This document shows positions 22,821-32,811 of a stretch of DNA of 64,000 nt, piece after piece. The DNA lies in assembly GCF_001262605.1 (NCBI RefSeq), contig NZ_LGTC01000001.1, positions 6,621,501 to 6,685,500 on the forward strand. The letters are read 5' to 3'. Source of the DNA: Pseudobacteroides cellulosolvens ATCC 35603 = DSM 2933. GTDB lineage: Bacteria; Bacillota; Clostridia; Acetivibrionales; DSM-2933. How positions within the stretch are numbered: position 1 is the stretch's first letter; each line of letters opens with the position of its first letter. The position numbers were made by a program, and so were the translations under genes. A model generated the notes under the pieces. That model ran no database searches. It was not told the origin of the DNA and saw only the letters and a program-made list of their open reading frames with translations.

Positions 22821-25250
22821 ATGAGTAGGAAGTGTATAGCTATTTTGATAACCTTATTTTTTGTTTGTTTTAATGTCATATCAGTATCGGCTGAAGTGAA
22901 AGATAAGCCGAGCATAGCACGTGAACTTTATGATTCCAAGGATAAAGTAAGCACTAAAGATATTGAGGTTAATCAGAAGCGAACCATGAAGTTTTCAAGT
23001 TCAGGTTCAATAGTTTTAGATGATGTTGCAAAAAATGAGAGGCATATTGTTTTTGTCCTAGATACTTCAGGAAGTTTAAAAGGGGTAGTTGGTGATGATC
23101 CATCGCCTTTTGACTATGCACTTTTTAGTGGCGGTGCTGAAAGATTTAATATGCAAGGGGATTCCCAAAAAGTAATTGGAAAGATACATGCTAATGGTGC
23201 TGTTAATTTAAGTACGTCAAATAATAAATATTCTTTTACGTATCCTACTGAAACTAATCCGGAAGAAAGTAAGGGAGCTATAGAATATATCGGCGAAGCG
23301 ACAATAAATGAGAAAGCAACAAATAATGAAATGTTTACACCAGGTATAAATATTGATATGCCGGAATTGATAGAGGTATTAAGAAGAGCTGACCTAATGG
23401 ATGGTGGTGTTACAGTATCAGAGATCCAAGAGTTTTGGAAAGGTGATTATAAAGATAATAATGTGAAGCTTGGAGCACCTAATGCTGATAAAGAAATGAG
23501 ATATAAAAACGTAAATAGGCCTTTTAATGGTAGTGAACGAACATTGCCTAATGGGACAAGAAAGGTAAATGAATATAAATACAACCAAGACATGTTTGAA
23601 ATAACAGGAAATGGTACATTTAAAATTCCTGATAAGACAATATATTGGTTTGATGGTCCGGTATTTTTTTCTGTAAATGTAGAATTCGAAGGAACAGGTA
23701 TGATAGTTGCGGATGGAGATGTAATTTTTACAGGTACAAAAATAACTACTAAATCATCAAATCCAGATTGTATGGTTTATGCAGCAAGTGGTAATATTCT
23801 TGTACTTAATGATACTTCCAATTTTAACGGAATACTGTATGCACCTGGTGGAGCTATTGATTTTAAAGGAGCTAATGTTAAAGTTAAAGGAAGTGTTGTT
23901 GCAAAGGAATTAAACTCAATACCTGCTAACTTGGAAGTGGAGTATGCACAGGGGAATGCAAAAGAGATTGTTGAAAGGGTTGATCCACCAGTAACATATA
24001 GCAGTCAGATGAAATCTGTTGTTAAAAATTATATTACTGATGTAGCAAAAGATAAAACCAAGGTTACAAAAGTTGGTGTAGTTAAATATGATGTTAATGC
24101 AAATGATTCCGATGAAAAGCTGTATAATATAACCGATGGTGAATTAGATGATATAGTCGATGCAATTGATTTAATAAAGGATCAAGATACAGGAAAAAGC
24201 AATTTAGGTGATGGCATAAGGAAGGCGTATAAAATTTTAGATAAAAATAATACAGCTTCTAAAACTATCATTGTGTTATCTGGAAGTAGACCAAATCATT
24301 GGACTGCAAAGCAAGGTAGTACGACAGAGATTTATCTTGAGAAAAATGATGTACTAACTAATACACGCTTTAAAGAAGATAAATCGGAAGATAATTTTTC
24401 TAATAGATCAATAATGTATTCAAAAAGTATGTCAGAAATCGCTGCTTCAAAAGGCATTGTTCCAGCTTTTATTAATTTTCTAGAGGAGCCCAAAGATGCT
24501 ACCGCTATTGGCTATAAAGAAAAACATGCTGCATGGGAGAAAGTGGAGAATTCCTTTAAAGAAATAGCAGATGAAGTTTTTGATGGTATATTAAATTATA
24601 AGGATGGTCACTATAATTCTAATTCTAAGGATACTGAACCTTTACCACTCATTGAAAGTTTAAAGAAAAATAAAGGTCTAAAAACTTTATATTACAAATC
24701 TTCTTATACTACTTTGAATAATGATATAGAAAATATTGTTGATATAAATGATATAGATTATTCAATAGATGTTACAGTTAGTTTTAAATTTAAACTTCCT
24801 TTAGGTGTTAAGATAGATGAAAAAAAATTAAGTAATAATTTTGTACCTGGTACGCCTGAAAAGGATTTTGACAGTAAAGGTGCAGAAGTTTATAGGCAGG
24901 TAATAGAATCAAATCCAGCTGATCCAAACAATATATATAGTATAAGTCTTATAGGAAATAAAATACCTGATCCTGCAGATTCTAGTAAGTCACTGATGAA
25001 ATTCACTCTTCCAGTTGATTTTATGAAAGATGTAAAAATAGAAGGATTGAAGTTTATATTGCTGCAAAAGATTGGTAAAAATGAAAAAAGTAATTTAGAA
25101 TTTTTAGGTGATGAATTTACTATGACATACAGCTATAATTATAATAGGCTAAATCCTATAAGTAATGTTATTCAAAAGGACTCTAAGTCATTCACTATAA
25201 ATCCAAGTACAGTTGACTATAATGTATTTTATAAAGTTGAAACAAACTAA
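22821..25250 (+). CDS. Secreted von Willebrand A protein with a beta-helix-like insertion
   Basis: About 809 residues. A signal peptide (AILITLFFVCFNVISVSAE) leads into the first vWA strand with the MIDAS motif FVLDTSGS at residue 79. The vWA fold then appears interrupted by about 290 residues. These end in a repetitive region (GTGMIVADGDVIFTG, SGNILVLND, NGILYAPGGAIDFKG, VKGSVVAKEL) resembling the polymer-forming/DUF7305 beta-helix. vWA resumes near residue 390 with SNLGDGIRKAY and IIVLSGSRPN, where the third MIDAS Asp is replaced. The C-terminal 250 residues are Ig-like beta sequence without a sorting signal. ATG 22821 has GGGGG nearby. Confidence 0.75.
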   Translation: MSRKCIAILITLFFVCFNVISVSAEVKDKPSIARELYDSKDKVSTKDIEVNQKRTMKFSSSGSIVLDDVAKNERHIVFVLDTSGSLKGVVGDDPSPFDYALFSGGAERFNMQGDSQKVIGKIHANGAVNLSTSNNKYSFTYPTETNPEESKGAIEYIGEATINEKATNNEMFTPGINIDMPELIEVLRRADLMDGGVTVSEIQEFWKGDYKDNNVKLGAPNADKEMRYKNVNRPFNGSERTLPNGTRKVNEYKYNQDMFEITGNGTFKIPDKTIYWFDGPVFFSVNVEFEGTGMIVADGDVIFTGTKITTKSSNPDCMVYAASGNILVLNDTSNFNGILYAPGGAIDFKGANVKVKGSVVAKELNSIPANLEVEYAQGNAKEIVERVDPPVTYSSQMKSVVKNYITDVAKDKTKVTKVGVVKYDVNANDSDEKLYNITDGELDDIVDAIDLIKDQDTGKSNLGDGIRKAYKILDKNNTASKTIIVLSGSRPNHWTAKQGSTTEIYLEKNDVLTNTRFKEDKSEDNFSNRSIMYSKSMSEIAASKGIVPAFINFLEEPKDATAIGYKEKHAAWEKVENSFKEIADEVFDGILNYKDGHYNSNSKDTEPLPLIESLKKNKGLKTLYYKSSYTTLNNDIENIVDINDIDYSIDVTVSFKFKLPLGVKIDEKKLSNNFVPGTPEKDFDSKGAEVYRQVIESNPADPNNIYSISLIGNKIPDPADSSKSLMKFTLPVDFMKDVKIEGLKFILLQKIGKNEKSNLEFLGDEFTMTYSYNYNRLNPISNVIQKDSKSFTINPSTVDYNVFYKVETN

Positions 25251-25275
25251 CGAAAAAGTCGATTATCATAAAAAA

Positions 25276-25316
25276 AATAAAAATACCGGTTAAATAGCCG
25301 GTATTTTTATTTTGAC
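25276..25316. terminator. Bidirectional intrinsic terminator
   Basis: AAAAATACCGG (25279-25289) with CCGGTATTTTT (25298-25308), A-rich before and T-rich after; shared by the convergent vWA and AraC genes. Confidence 0.85.
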
Positions 25317-25328
25317 TATAAAGTTAGC

Positions 25329-26219
25329 TCAAATATAACTGTGCTTCTTCCTGAACTCCCCAGGAGACAGCTTAATTTGCTTTTTAAATAAATAACTAAA
25401 ATAAGGTATATTGTCAAAGCCGCATTTTGTCGATATATCTGATACAGGTAAATCAGTCCTTATTAAAAGGTCTTTTGCCTTGTCGAGACGAAGCTTTGTG
25501 ATAAAAAGATTAGGGGTAATTCCCATTGTCTCTGAAAAAACCTTATGAAAGTGGTTGGGACTTAGATTGGTAAGGGCAGCCAAATCATTTAGCAATATTT
25601 TCTTTTGAATATTCTCATCAATAAATTCTATAACCTTTTTGATTGTTCCGTAGTGGGGTGACATGGGAATAGTTTTGTTTATTAATGGGTTTATGCAATC
25701 CTGGTAAAGCATGTAGAGAAGGTTAAGAGCATAAGATTTCTGAATAAGCTCAGTACCTGTTGATGGGGATATATACTCTTTTAAGATTGAATCAAAAATA
25801 AACTGATATTTTTCGGGATGAGGAGGATGGAACACTGTGGGAATTGACTCGATAATAGGGTTAATAAAAGTGCTCTGGAATTTTTGCTTATTATATATAT
25901 CGTAGATGGAAGGATCCTTTCCCGTATTACCCAAAAGATCAATGCAAACGAAATAACAGCTGTAGGGCATAATTCCCTGGGTATATTGGCCGGGTTTTCT
26001 GAATATTACATCTCCCTGACGTACAGAGTAAGTTTGATCCTCAATCACCATAGCTCCTTCGCTAAACACAATGAGTTCCAATTCGTAATCATAAACATTA
26101 CGCTCTCTCAAACGATAGCCCGCAGGTAAATTTGCACCTTGAGTAAAATATAAAGATTTGAGAACCAATGGAGATAAATCTTTATTTTGACATTCAATTT
26201 CAGCACTTTTAATTTTCAT
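25329..26219 (-). CDS. AraC-family transcriptional regulator
   Basis: 296 residues. An N-terminal cupin-like sensor (VFSEGAMVIEDQTYSVRQGD, FRKPGQYTQG) is followed by a C-terminal double helix-turn-helix, with LNDLAALTNLSPNHFHKVFS as the first and DISTKCGFDNIPYFSYLFKK as the second. It probably binds a sugar-like ligand. The target is not shown. The divergent MATE exporter, 384 bases away, is one candidate by position only. Confidence 0.9.
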   Translation of the reverse strand: MKIKSAEIECQNKDLSPLVLKSLYFTQGANLPAGYRLRERNVYDYELELIVFSEGAMVIEDQTYSVRQGDVIFRKPGQYTQGIMPYSCYFVCIDLLGNTGKDPSIYDIYNKQKFQSTFINPIIESIPTVFHPPHPEKYQFIFDSILKEYISPSTGTELIQKSYALNLLYMLYQDCINPLINKTIPMSPHYGTIKKVIEFIDENIQKKILLNDLAALTNLSPNHFHKVFSETMGITPNLFITKLRLDKAKDLLIRTDLPVSDISTKCGFDNIPYFSYLFKKQIKLSPGEFRKKHSYI

Positions 26220-26603
26220 ATTTACACCTCTATAATTCAGAATATAAACTTTATCAATTTATATGAAGATTAATTTTTGTAATTTGCAATTTGTATACAT
26301 ATATTTTATCGTAAGATTTTGAAAAAATGAATAATATAATGTATTGCTTTTAAGGGTAAATGGCCTTAAAATATTGTATAGAGCTCAAGAAAATTAGTAC
26401 CGCTGGATTGATACTTATCATAAAAATTCATAAGATCCTTAATTCATAAGATCCTTGATTTAAATCGTCGAACAGAAACTATTTAAGGCTTCTGATTTTT
26501 CAAACAATTAAATTTATTATGAGTATGTTAAGGTTTAGTTTGGTTTATTTGGAATACTTTTGTGTGGATTTTATGGAATTTTGACTTAAATGGAGTTGAT
26601 AAA
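26220..26603. other. Intergenic region between araC-type and MATE genes
   Basis: Contains a perfect 16-base tandem direct repeat, AATTCATAAGATCCTT at 26425-26440 and 26441-26456, a possible regulator-binding site. No gene or RNA element recognised. Confidence 0.5.
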
Positions 26604-28019
26604 ATGGAAAAAAATAATTTTTTGGACAAACGGATAACTCTTTTTGCACTAATATGGCCTATTCTTATTGAGTCTTTTTTAAGGATGCTTTTTGGAACTG
26701 TGGATACATTTATGTTAAGCGGATACTCAGATAAGGCTGTTGCTGGAGTTGGTGCTGCAAATCAATATGTATCTATTCTAGTACTCATATTTCAAATAGT
26801 ATCGGGTGGCTCGGGAATAGTAATATCACAGTATCTTGGAGCGAGAAATAATAAAAAGGCTTCTGATGTAGCAGTGGTGTCAATAATGTTCAATTTGGTT
26901 TTTGGCCTATTGATAAGCCTTATACTTTTTATTTTTGCAGGAAAGATTCTTGGATTAATGAACTTTTCAAGTGATGTTTACCAATTTTCAAAAGAATTTT
27001 TAACCATAATTGGGTCGTTTTCCTTTATACAGGCAATGAGTATAACTGTTTCTGCTATTTTAAGAAGCCATGGACATGTAAAATATCCAATGATGGTAAA
27101 CATGGGTGCGAATGCACTGAACATAATCGGTAATTTTATTTTCATATATGGTATGTTCGGAATGCCTGTCCTAGGCGTTAAAGGAGTTGCCATATCTACT
27201 GTTACCAGCCAGATTGTAGGACTTATTGCAATTTTCATCATTCTTAAGAAGAAGGTTGGGATAAGTTTCTCTATAGCTAAAGTAGTAAAAATGCCGAAAG
27301 ATTTGATAACTGATGTACTAATGAGCATTTTTAAAATTGGAGGGCCTTCTGCAGGCGAATCTATTTCTTACAATATTTCTCAGGTTGTTATAACAGCTTT
27401 TATAGCAAAATATATGGGAGAAGATCCACTTACAGCAAGGTTTTATGTTTTTAACCTGATGTTTTATATTATGCTGTTTGGATTAGCTACAGGGCATGCT
27501 ACACAGATAATGATCGGACATCTGATTGGTGCAGGAAGAACTGATGATGCATATAAGACATGCCTAAGAAGTCTTAAGATTGCAGCCGTTATATCTTTTG
27601 CTGTAGCTATCGTATTTGCAATATTTGGAAAGGTGCTTTTGGGAATATTTACAGACAATGACAACATTATAAGGCTTGGTGGCATGCTATTTTTAATTAC
27701 TATTGTCTTAGAACCTGGAAGATCGTTTAATATTGTTTTAGGATATTCTTTAAAGGGATCAGGAGATGCAAAATTTACATTGTACTTGGGATTGGTATCC
27801 ATGTGGATAGTAGCAGTTGGCATGAGTTATCTACTAGGCGTTATAATGCATTTAGGGCTTGTAGGAGTTTGGGCTGCATTTGCTATGGATGAATGGGCGA
27901 GAGGAATAGTTATGCTTAAGAGATGGCGTTCAAGGGCATGGGAAAAGATGTCTCTTGTAAAAAAGGAAGATATTGAAGTCGAAGCCAATGACGAGAAGTT
28001 GCTGCAAAGAGTTAATTAA
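26604..28019 (+). CDS. MATE-family multidrug/metabolite exporter
   Basis: 471 residues with twelve transmembrane helices, a Na+ or H+-coupled antiporter. It has the typical first helix (LIWPILIESFLRMLFGTVDTF), SGGSGIVISQYLGARN in the first half, and GLATGHATQIMIGHLIGAGR as the matching second-half repeat. The ATG at 26604 follows GGAG by eight bases; a start at 26562 is open but has no ribosome site. A strong terminator follows. Substrate unknown. Confidence 0.92.
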   Translation: MEKNNFLDKRITLFALIWPILIESFLRMLFGTVDTFMLSGYSDKAVAGVGAANQYVSILVLIFQIVSGGSGIVISQYLGARNNKKASDVAVVSIMFNLVFGLLISLILFIFAGKILGLMNFSSDVYQFSKEFLTIIGSFSFIQAMSITVSAILRSHGHVKYPMMVNMGANALNIIGNFIFIYGMFGMPVLGVKGVAISTVTSQIVGLIAIFIILKKKVGISFSIAKVVKMPKDLITDVLMSIFKIGGPSAGESISYNISQVVITAFIAKYMGEDPLTARFYVFNLMFYIMLFGLATGHATQIMIGHLIGAGRTDDAYKTCLRSLKIAAVISFAVAIVFAIFGKVLLGIFTDNDNIIRLGGMLFLITIVLEPGRSFNIVLGYSLKGSGDAKFTLYLGLVSMWIVAVGMSYLLGVIMHLGLVGVWAAFAMDEWARGIVMLKRWRSRAWEKMSLVKKEDIEVEANDEKLLQRVN

Positions 28020-28100
28020 GAAACGCTTAAATAACTACTTCATTTTGCCAGCTGCAGGAAGAGTTGAGTGTACACAAAAGCGATCATATAGAATAAAAAA

Positions 28101-28151
28101 TGGTTTGTTTTGATTGAGAAAACTATCAATCGAAATAAACTATTTTTTTGT
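28101..28151 (+). terminator. Intrinsic terminator after MATE gene
   Basis: Fifteen-bp stem GTTTGTTTTGATTGA (28103-28117) with TCAATCGAAATAAAC (28126-28140), two G-T pairs, then TATTTTTTTG. Confidence 0.85.
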
Positions 28152-28467
28152 CGAATAATTATTTATTTTGTTATTCCAAAATTGGTTGGCATAATATATA
28201 ATTATTAACAGGTTTGTATTAAATATATTAAAAATGTTATCTTTTAATATACTATTAAATTATCTATAATGATAAACTTCATGTATAACTTATTATACAA
28301 GTGTTGACATTTCGATTTTATAGATGCCAAACTGCAGAACTTTATATAAGTTGGGTATCTAAATTCTCCAATTGAATGCTTTTTAATGTTTAGGAAACAA
28401 AAATGGTAATGCTTAAGACATGCTTTAGTGTTCTGAATTTTAAAGCTATCTATAATGGAGGAGTTCC
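28152..28467. other. Leader/promoter region of the GGDEF-EAL gene
   Basis: No gene seen. No match to the known c-di-GMP riboswitch cores was recognised by eye. GGAGG lies directly before the start codon at 28468. Confidence 0.4.
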
Positions 28468-31400
28468 ATGAAAATTCGGTTTTACGGTCGGACAAAACCT
28501 TTTTATACTATAATTACAGCAATAGCAATACTTTTTATAAGTGGTGCAACTTATTATCTTTCTTATGAAAATTTAAAAAGCAATGTAATGGAATCTCTGG
28601 AGGAGCTATCGGGGCAAGGAGCCAGAACTGTTGAAGCAGAGCTAAGGCTCCAGCTTGACTTGCTTGGTTCTATTGCAGCACAAAGCATAGTCTCCGACCC
28701 TTCTGTAAGTCTTGAAAATAAGCTTCAGGAAATAAAAAGACAAGCAGTATTAAAAGGTGCAATAAGGTATGGAATTTCTGACCTAAATGGTAACACATAT
28801 ACAACAGACGGTAAACGGTTTTATAATGGCGATAGAGAATACTATCTAAAGGCATTGAAGGGTAAGAGAAGTATTCAAGGACCAGTGATTAGCAGGGCAG
28901 ATGAAAGAGCGGTTGTAGCATTTGCTGTTCCTCAAAAAGATGATAGGGAAAATATTATAGGAGTTATACATGCTGCATACAACATAAATTACATAACTGA
29001 TATTATAAGGCAAATAAAGTTTGGGAATGACGGCATTGCATTTATAATAAACAAAAGAGGCACAGTGATAGCTTGTGGAGATCCCCAGAAGGTTTTTATC
29101 ATTGAAAGCTATTTCGATAAAACTAAGATTAGAATAAAAAATAAAGAATTGATTGGTCTGGAAGATAATATGCTATCAGGAATCCCAGGTTCCAGTGAAT
29201 ACTTATTGGAAAAAGTGACCCATTACATTGGATATGCTCCAATAAATGGCACTGACTGGTTTATTGCTGTTACAACTTCAAGGACACAAGCAACTGAAAA
29301 GGTTCATAAAGTAATATATATCATTAATATTGTCATTTTGTTATTTATTCTTGTTTCCATATTTACAGGTGTATATAGCCATTATTTGAAAAAAAGGCTT
29401 ATTTATGAGGAAGAAGTATCTAGAGGTCTTATTGACATTGCAAATATTCTGTCAATAAGGTTAAAGTATGATGGCACTATTATATCATTTAACAAATATG
29501 CAGAAATTGCAACACAATTCAGCTATAAAGAGGTAGTGAACAAAAGCTTTGTTGAAATGCTTGAAAAGGAAGATAGAATTAAGTTTTTTGAGATTCGTAA
29601 TTCTTTAAAAACGACTGATTCTTCTGAAAACGTACAGATGTCACTAAAGAGGAAAGATGGTAAACTGCTTCATATTATTTGGAATGCAAATATGAAGGAC
29701 GATTATAAAGATAAGTCCATATTTTTTATTATTAACATGATAGGCATGGACCTTACAGAGCGGATTGAGTCAGAGAGGAATATTCGTGATAACAACGAAA
29801 AGCTTACTCAGGTACTTAGAGAATTAGAATCATCACAGGAAGAGTTAAGGAATAAGTATGATGAACTCAATATAACGAAGAATAAGCTTGTGGACAGTGA
29901 ACAGCGATTCCAGTTGTCATTGGAAGGGTCTAATGATGCCATATGGGATTGGAATGCGTTGGATAATAAGGTTTTTTATTCAGATAAGTTTTACGAAATT
30001 ACCGGTTACAGCAGAGGAGATATTGGAGATTCATCAGACGAATTTAGGCTGTTATTTCACCCTGAGGATATAAAAGCAGCCGAGGAAGCCAAAAGAGAGC
30101 ATTTTCAAGGCTTGACTCCTAATTTATTCTATGAAGTTAGAATTAAGACAAAAAACACAGAATATATATGGATTTTAGTTAAAGGAAAGGCCATTAAGGA
30201 TGAAGCAGGAAATTTAGTGAGAATGGCGGGTTCAATAACAAATATAAATGATAAAAAAATCCATGAACAGATGATTAAAAAGCTGGCTTATTATGATTTG
30301 CTTACGGGATTGCCGAATAAACTTGTTCTTAAGGAACATACCGGCAAAGCAGTGGAAGATGCTATTAAAAGTGGAAATTCAGGAGTATTAGTGCTAATTG
30401 ATATAGACAATTTCAAACTTCTAAATGACTCGTTTGGACATTATTATGGTGACTTACTCCTTGTAGAACTAAGTAATATGCTCATTTCTATATTTGACAG
30501 CACATGCATGGTTTCGAGAACGGGAGGAGATGAATTTGCGGTCCTTATACCAAAGGTTAGTTCTGATTCTTTGATTAAAGAATACATAGATAAAATAATG
30601 GCAGCATTTTCTAAAACTTTTAATGTTGATGGAAATATATTTTATATAACCGCAAGCATGGGTATTGCTTTGTTTCCTGATGAGTCCAAAGATTTTGATA
30701 CACTTTTAAAAAATGCTGATACCGCCATGAATTATGCTAAAAAAATGGGAAAACCCAATTACAAGATATATACTAAAACGTTGAATGACGAAATAATGGA
30801 AAAGGTAAGATTAGCCAGCAGTTTAAGAAAAGCATTGGAAAACAATGAATTCCAGTTATATTACCAGCCTCAATATATTACAAGAACTAGAGAAATATGC
30901 GGATTTGAAGCACTTTTAAGATGGAATAGTCCGGAATATGGGTTTGTTATGCCAGGTAGATTTATAAGTCTTGCTGAAGAAAATGGTTTTATTATTCCTC
31001 TGGGTGATTGGGTTTTAAAACAAGCATGTTTATTTAAAATGAGACTAAAAAATGAAGTAATAAACTGCTTGAACATTTCTGTTAATATTTCTATAGTTCA
31101 ATTAATGCAAGAGGATTTTGTTGAAAAAGTATTATGTATTGTTAATGAAACTGGGTTGGATCCTGAATTTCTGGAAATAGAGCTAACAGAGTCTGTGCTT
31201 ATCCAATCTATAGATGAAAATCTTATTAAGTTGAAGAGACTTAGAGAGAATGGGGTAAAAATTTCTCTTGATGATTTTGGAAAAGGTTTTTCATCACTAA
31301 GTTACCTCAAAAACCTTCCTGTAAATACACTCAAGATAGACAAGGAATTTGTTGATGATATCGGCTTAGGTACTGATATAACAGATTCTATTGTGCATAT

Positions 31401-31575
31401 AGGACAAAAAATGGGCCTTAAGGTTATTGCAGAGGGTGTTGAGACTGATGTGCAATACCAGCATCTTATAAACACCAACTGTGATATGGTTCAGGGATAT
31501 TATCTTGGGAGGCCTGTTCCTGAAGATGATGCAATAAAAATGATTGTACAGCAATTAGGATACATTCCAAAGTAA
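28468..31575 (+). CDS. Membrane GGDEF/EAL protein with dCache and two PAS domains
   Basis: 1035 residues. Order: TM1 (about 12-31), extracellular dCache-like sensor, TM2 (about 283-303), PAS, coiled coil, PAS/PAC (about 480-600), GGDEF, EAL. The diguanylate cyclase motif is TGGDEF at about residue 685, intact; no RxxD inhibitory site precedes it. The phosphodiesterase side has FEALLRW, ELTES, DDFGKGFSS, IAEGVET and QGYYLGRP, all metal and catalytic residues kept. Both making and breaking c-di-GMP are therefore possible in one protein. Monocistronic. A PilZ receptor lies at 14.6 kb. Confidence 0.94.
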   Translation: MKIRFYGRTKPFYTIITAIAILFISGATYYLSYENLKSNVMESLEELSGQGARTVEAELRLQLDLLGSIAAQSIVSDPSVSLENKLQEIKRQAVLKGAIRYGISDLNGNTYTTDGKRFYNGDREYYLKALKGKRSIQGPVISRADERAVVAFAVPQKDDRENIIGVIHAAYNINYITDIIRQIKFGNDGIAFIINKRGTVIACGDPQKVFIIESYFDKTKIRIKNKELIGLEDNMLSGIPGSSEYLLEKVTHYIGYAPINGTDWFIAVTTSRTQATEKVHKVIYIINIVILLFILVSIFTGVYSHYLKKRLIYEEEVSRGLIDIANILSIRLKYDGTIISFNKYAEIATQFSYKEVVNKSFVEMLEKEDRIKFFEIRNSLKTTDSSENVQMSLKRKDGKLLHIIWNANMKDDYKDKSIFFIINMIGMDLTERIESERNIRDNNEKLTQVLRELESSQEELRNKYDELNITKNKLVDSEQRFQLSLEGSNDAIWDWNALDNKVFYSDKFYEITGYSRGDIGDSSDEFRLLFHPEDIKAAEEAKREHFQGLTPNLFYEVRIKTKNTEYIWILVKGKAIKDEAGNLVRMAGSITNINDKKIHEQMIKKLAYYDLLTGLPNKLVLKEHTGKAVEDAIKSGNSGVLVLIDIDNFKLLNDSFGHYYGDLLLVELSNMLISIFDSTCMVSRTGGDEFAVLIPKVSSDSLIKEYIDKIMAAFSKTFNVDGNIFYITASMGIALFPDESKDFDTLLKNADTAMNYAKKMGKPNYKIYTKTLNDEIMEKVRLASSLRKALENNEFQLYYQPQYITRTREICGFEALLRWNSPEYGFVMPGRFISLAEENGFIIPLGDWVLKQACLFKMRLKNEVINCLNISVNISIVQLMQEDFVEKVLCIVNETGLDPEFLEIELTESVLIQSIDENLIKLKRLRENGVKISLDDFGKGFSSLSYLKNLPVNTLKIDKEFVDDIGLGTDITDSIVHIGQKMGLKVIAEGVETDVQYQHLINTNCDMVQGYYLGRPVPEDDAIKMIVQQLGYIPK

Positions 31576-31690
31576 TAGTAATTTACATCTGGAAGTGTGG
31601 AACAAAATGCAAGTTTATTTAATAATATATATAGTTCGTTATTAATAAATTGTGTATTTGATATGTTGAAATGTTGCAATGTATTTGTCA

Positions 31691-31720
31691 TTGACAGCAG
31701 TTTCCTGGTTGTTATATAAT
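31691..31720 (+). promoter_or_regulatory. Promoter of the NiCo riboswitch/CDF unit
   Basis: TTGACA (31691-31696), 18-base spacer, TATAAT (31715-31720); transcription would begin about 35 bases before the aptamer. Confidence 0.7.
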
Positions 31721-31761
31721 CTTTATTAATCGCTTTTGACCATATAAAAATTAAAAGGAAA

Positions 31762-31854
31762 ATAGATCAGGCCATTAAGTCTTGGACTTTGTGGAGCCGG
31801 GCCGGTTTTGCGGCAGCAGGATGGCAATTATTGCAGAAATACCTGTGGGACTAT
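31762..31854 (+). ncRNA. NiCo riboswitch aptamer
   Basis: The order and sequence of conserved blocks match the NiCo (czcD-type) aptamer: ATCAGGC, the hairpin AAGTC-TTG-GACTT, GAGCCGGGC, GCGGCAGCAGG and CCTGTGGGACTAT. P1 is ATAG (31762-31765) with CTAT (31851-31854). The last block is also the 5' arm of a downstream terminator, so Ni2+/Co2+ binding would block termination. The gene it controls encodes a cation diffusion facilitator, the expected partner. Identification is from remembered consensus, not a covariance-model score. Confidence 0.85.
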
Positions 31855-31888
31855 ATTGTAGTAATACTTATAGTCTCACAGGTTTTTT
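31841..31888 (+). terminator. Riboswitch expression-platform terminator
   Basis: ACCTGTGGGACTATA (31841-31855) with TATAGTCTCACAGGT (31869-31883), 15 bp, then TTTTTT, 55 bases before the CDF start. The 5' arm overlaps the aptamer. Confidence 0.9.
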
Positions 31889-31943
31889 AAGTTTCTGGAA
31901 AACTATAAAGCGAGTTAAGAGATTTTGTGGAGGGATGGGGATT

Positions 31944-32810
31944 ATGAGCGATTCCAGTATTAAAACAAGGGTGGCAATTTTATCGGTAGTTTCAAATTCG
32001 TTATTAATTGTTTTAAAAGTAATTGCAGGTATTTTAAGCGGTTCAGTCAGTATAATTTCTGAGGCTATTCATTCAGCCATGGACTTGGTAGCTGCAGTTA
32101 TTGCATTCTTCTCTGTCAGAATTTCGGCAAAGCCTGCAGACAGGGACCATCCATATGGACATGGAAAGGTTGAGAATGTTTCAGGGGTGATTGAAGGCCT
32201 TTTGATTCTAGTAGCTGCTGTTATTATAATTTGGGAAGCTATAAAAAAGATTATTAATCCAACACATATTGGTGAAACTGATATTGCTCTCATTGTAATG
32301 TTTATATCTTCTGCGGTGAACTTTTTTGTATCCAGAAAGCTTTATAAAGTGGCTAAGCAGGTTGATTCAGTAGCATTAGAAGCGGATGCCCTTCATCTTA
32401 AGACAGATGTATATACATCTTTAGGAGTTGGAATAGGAATGGTCCTAATTAAGTTTACCGGTATATCAATTCTTGACCCGATTGTTGCAATACTGGTTGC
32501 ATTGTTGATTTTAAAGGAAGCCATATCACTTATCTGGAATGCTTACTGTCCTTTATTGGATACAAAATTATCCGACAGCGATGAGGAAAAAATAAAGAAT
32601 GTTATAAACAAGTACAAAAATGAGATAATTGATTTTCATGAATTGAGAACAAGAAAGTCAGGAAGTGTTAAATATATCGATTTTCACATGACTGTCAATA
32701 AGGATTTTTCCGTTGAGCAGTCCCATGAACTCAGTGATAAGATAGAAAATGATTTGGAGCAGATATTGAAGAATACCAATGTAAGCATTCATATAGAACC
32801 AGGCGTATAA
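31944..32810 (+). CDS. Cation diffusion facilitator (Ni/Co exporter by context)
   Basis: 288 residues, six helices plus a C-terminal cytoplasmic metal-binding domain. HSAMD in helix 2 and HLKTD in helix 5 are the two HxxxD transport-site motifs, and DRDHPYGHGKVE lies in the usual loop. The C-terminal domain ends VSIHIEPGV. ATG 31944 is ten bases after GGAGG and beyond the riboswitch terminator; the open frame further upstream is riboswitch RNA. Export of Ni2+ or Co2+ is inferred from the riboswitch. Confidence 0.93.
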   Translation: MSDSSIKTRVAILSVVSNSLLIVLKVIAGILSGSVSIISEAIHSAMDLVAAVIAFFSVRISAKPADRDHPYGHGKVENVSGVIEGLLILVAAVIIIWEAIKKIINPTHIGETDIALIVMFISSAVNFFVSRKLYKVAKQVDSVALEADALHLKTDVYTSLGVGIGMVLIKFTGISILDPIVAILVALLILKEAISLIWNAYCPLLDTKLSDSDEEKIKNVINKYKNEIIDFHELRTRKSGSVKYIDFHMTVNKDFSVEQSHELSDKIENDLEQILKNTNVSIHIEPGV

Positions 32811-32811
32811 A

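Noticed and set aside
31782..31943. N-terminal extension of the CDF protein
   Set aside because: This stretch is the NiCo riboswitch and its terminator; the ribosome site and family alignment place the start at 31944.
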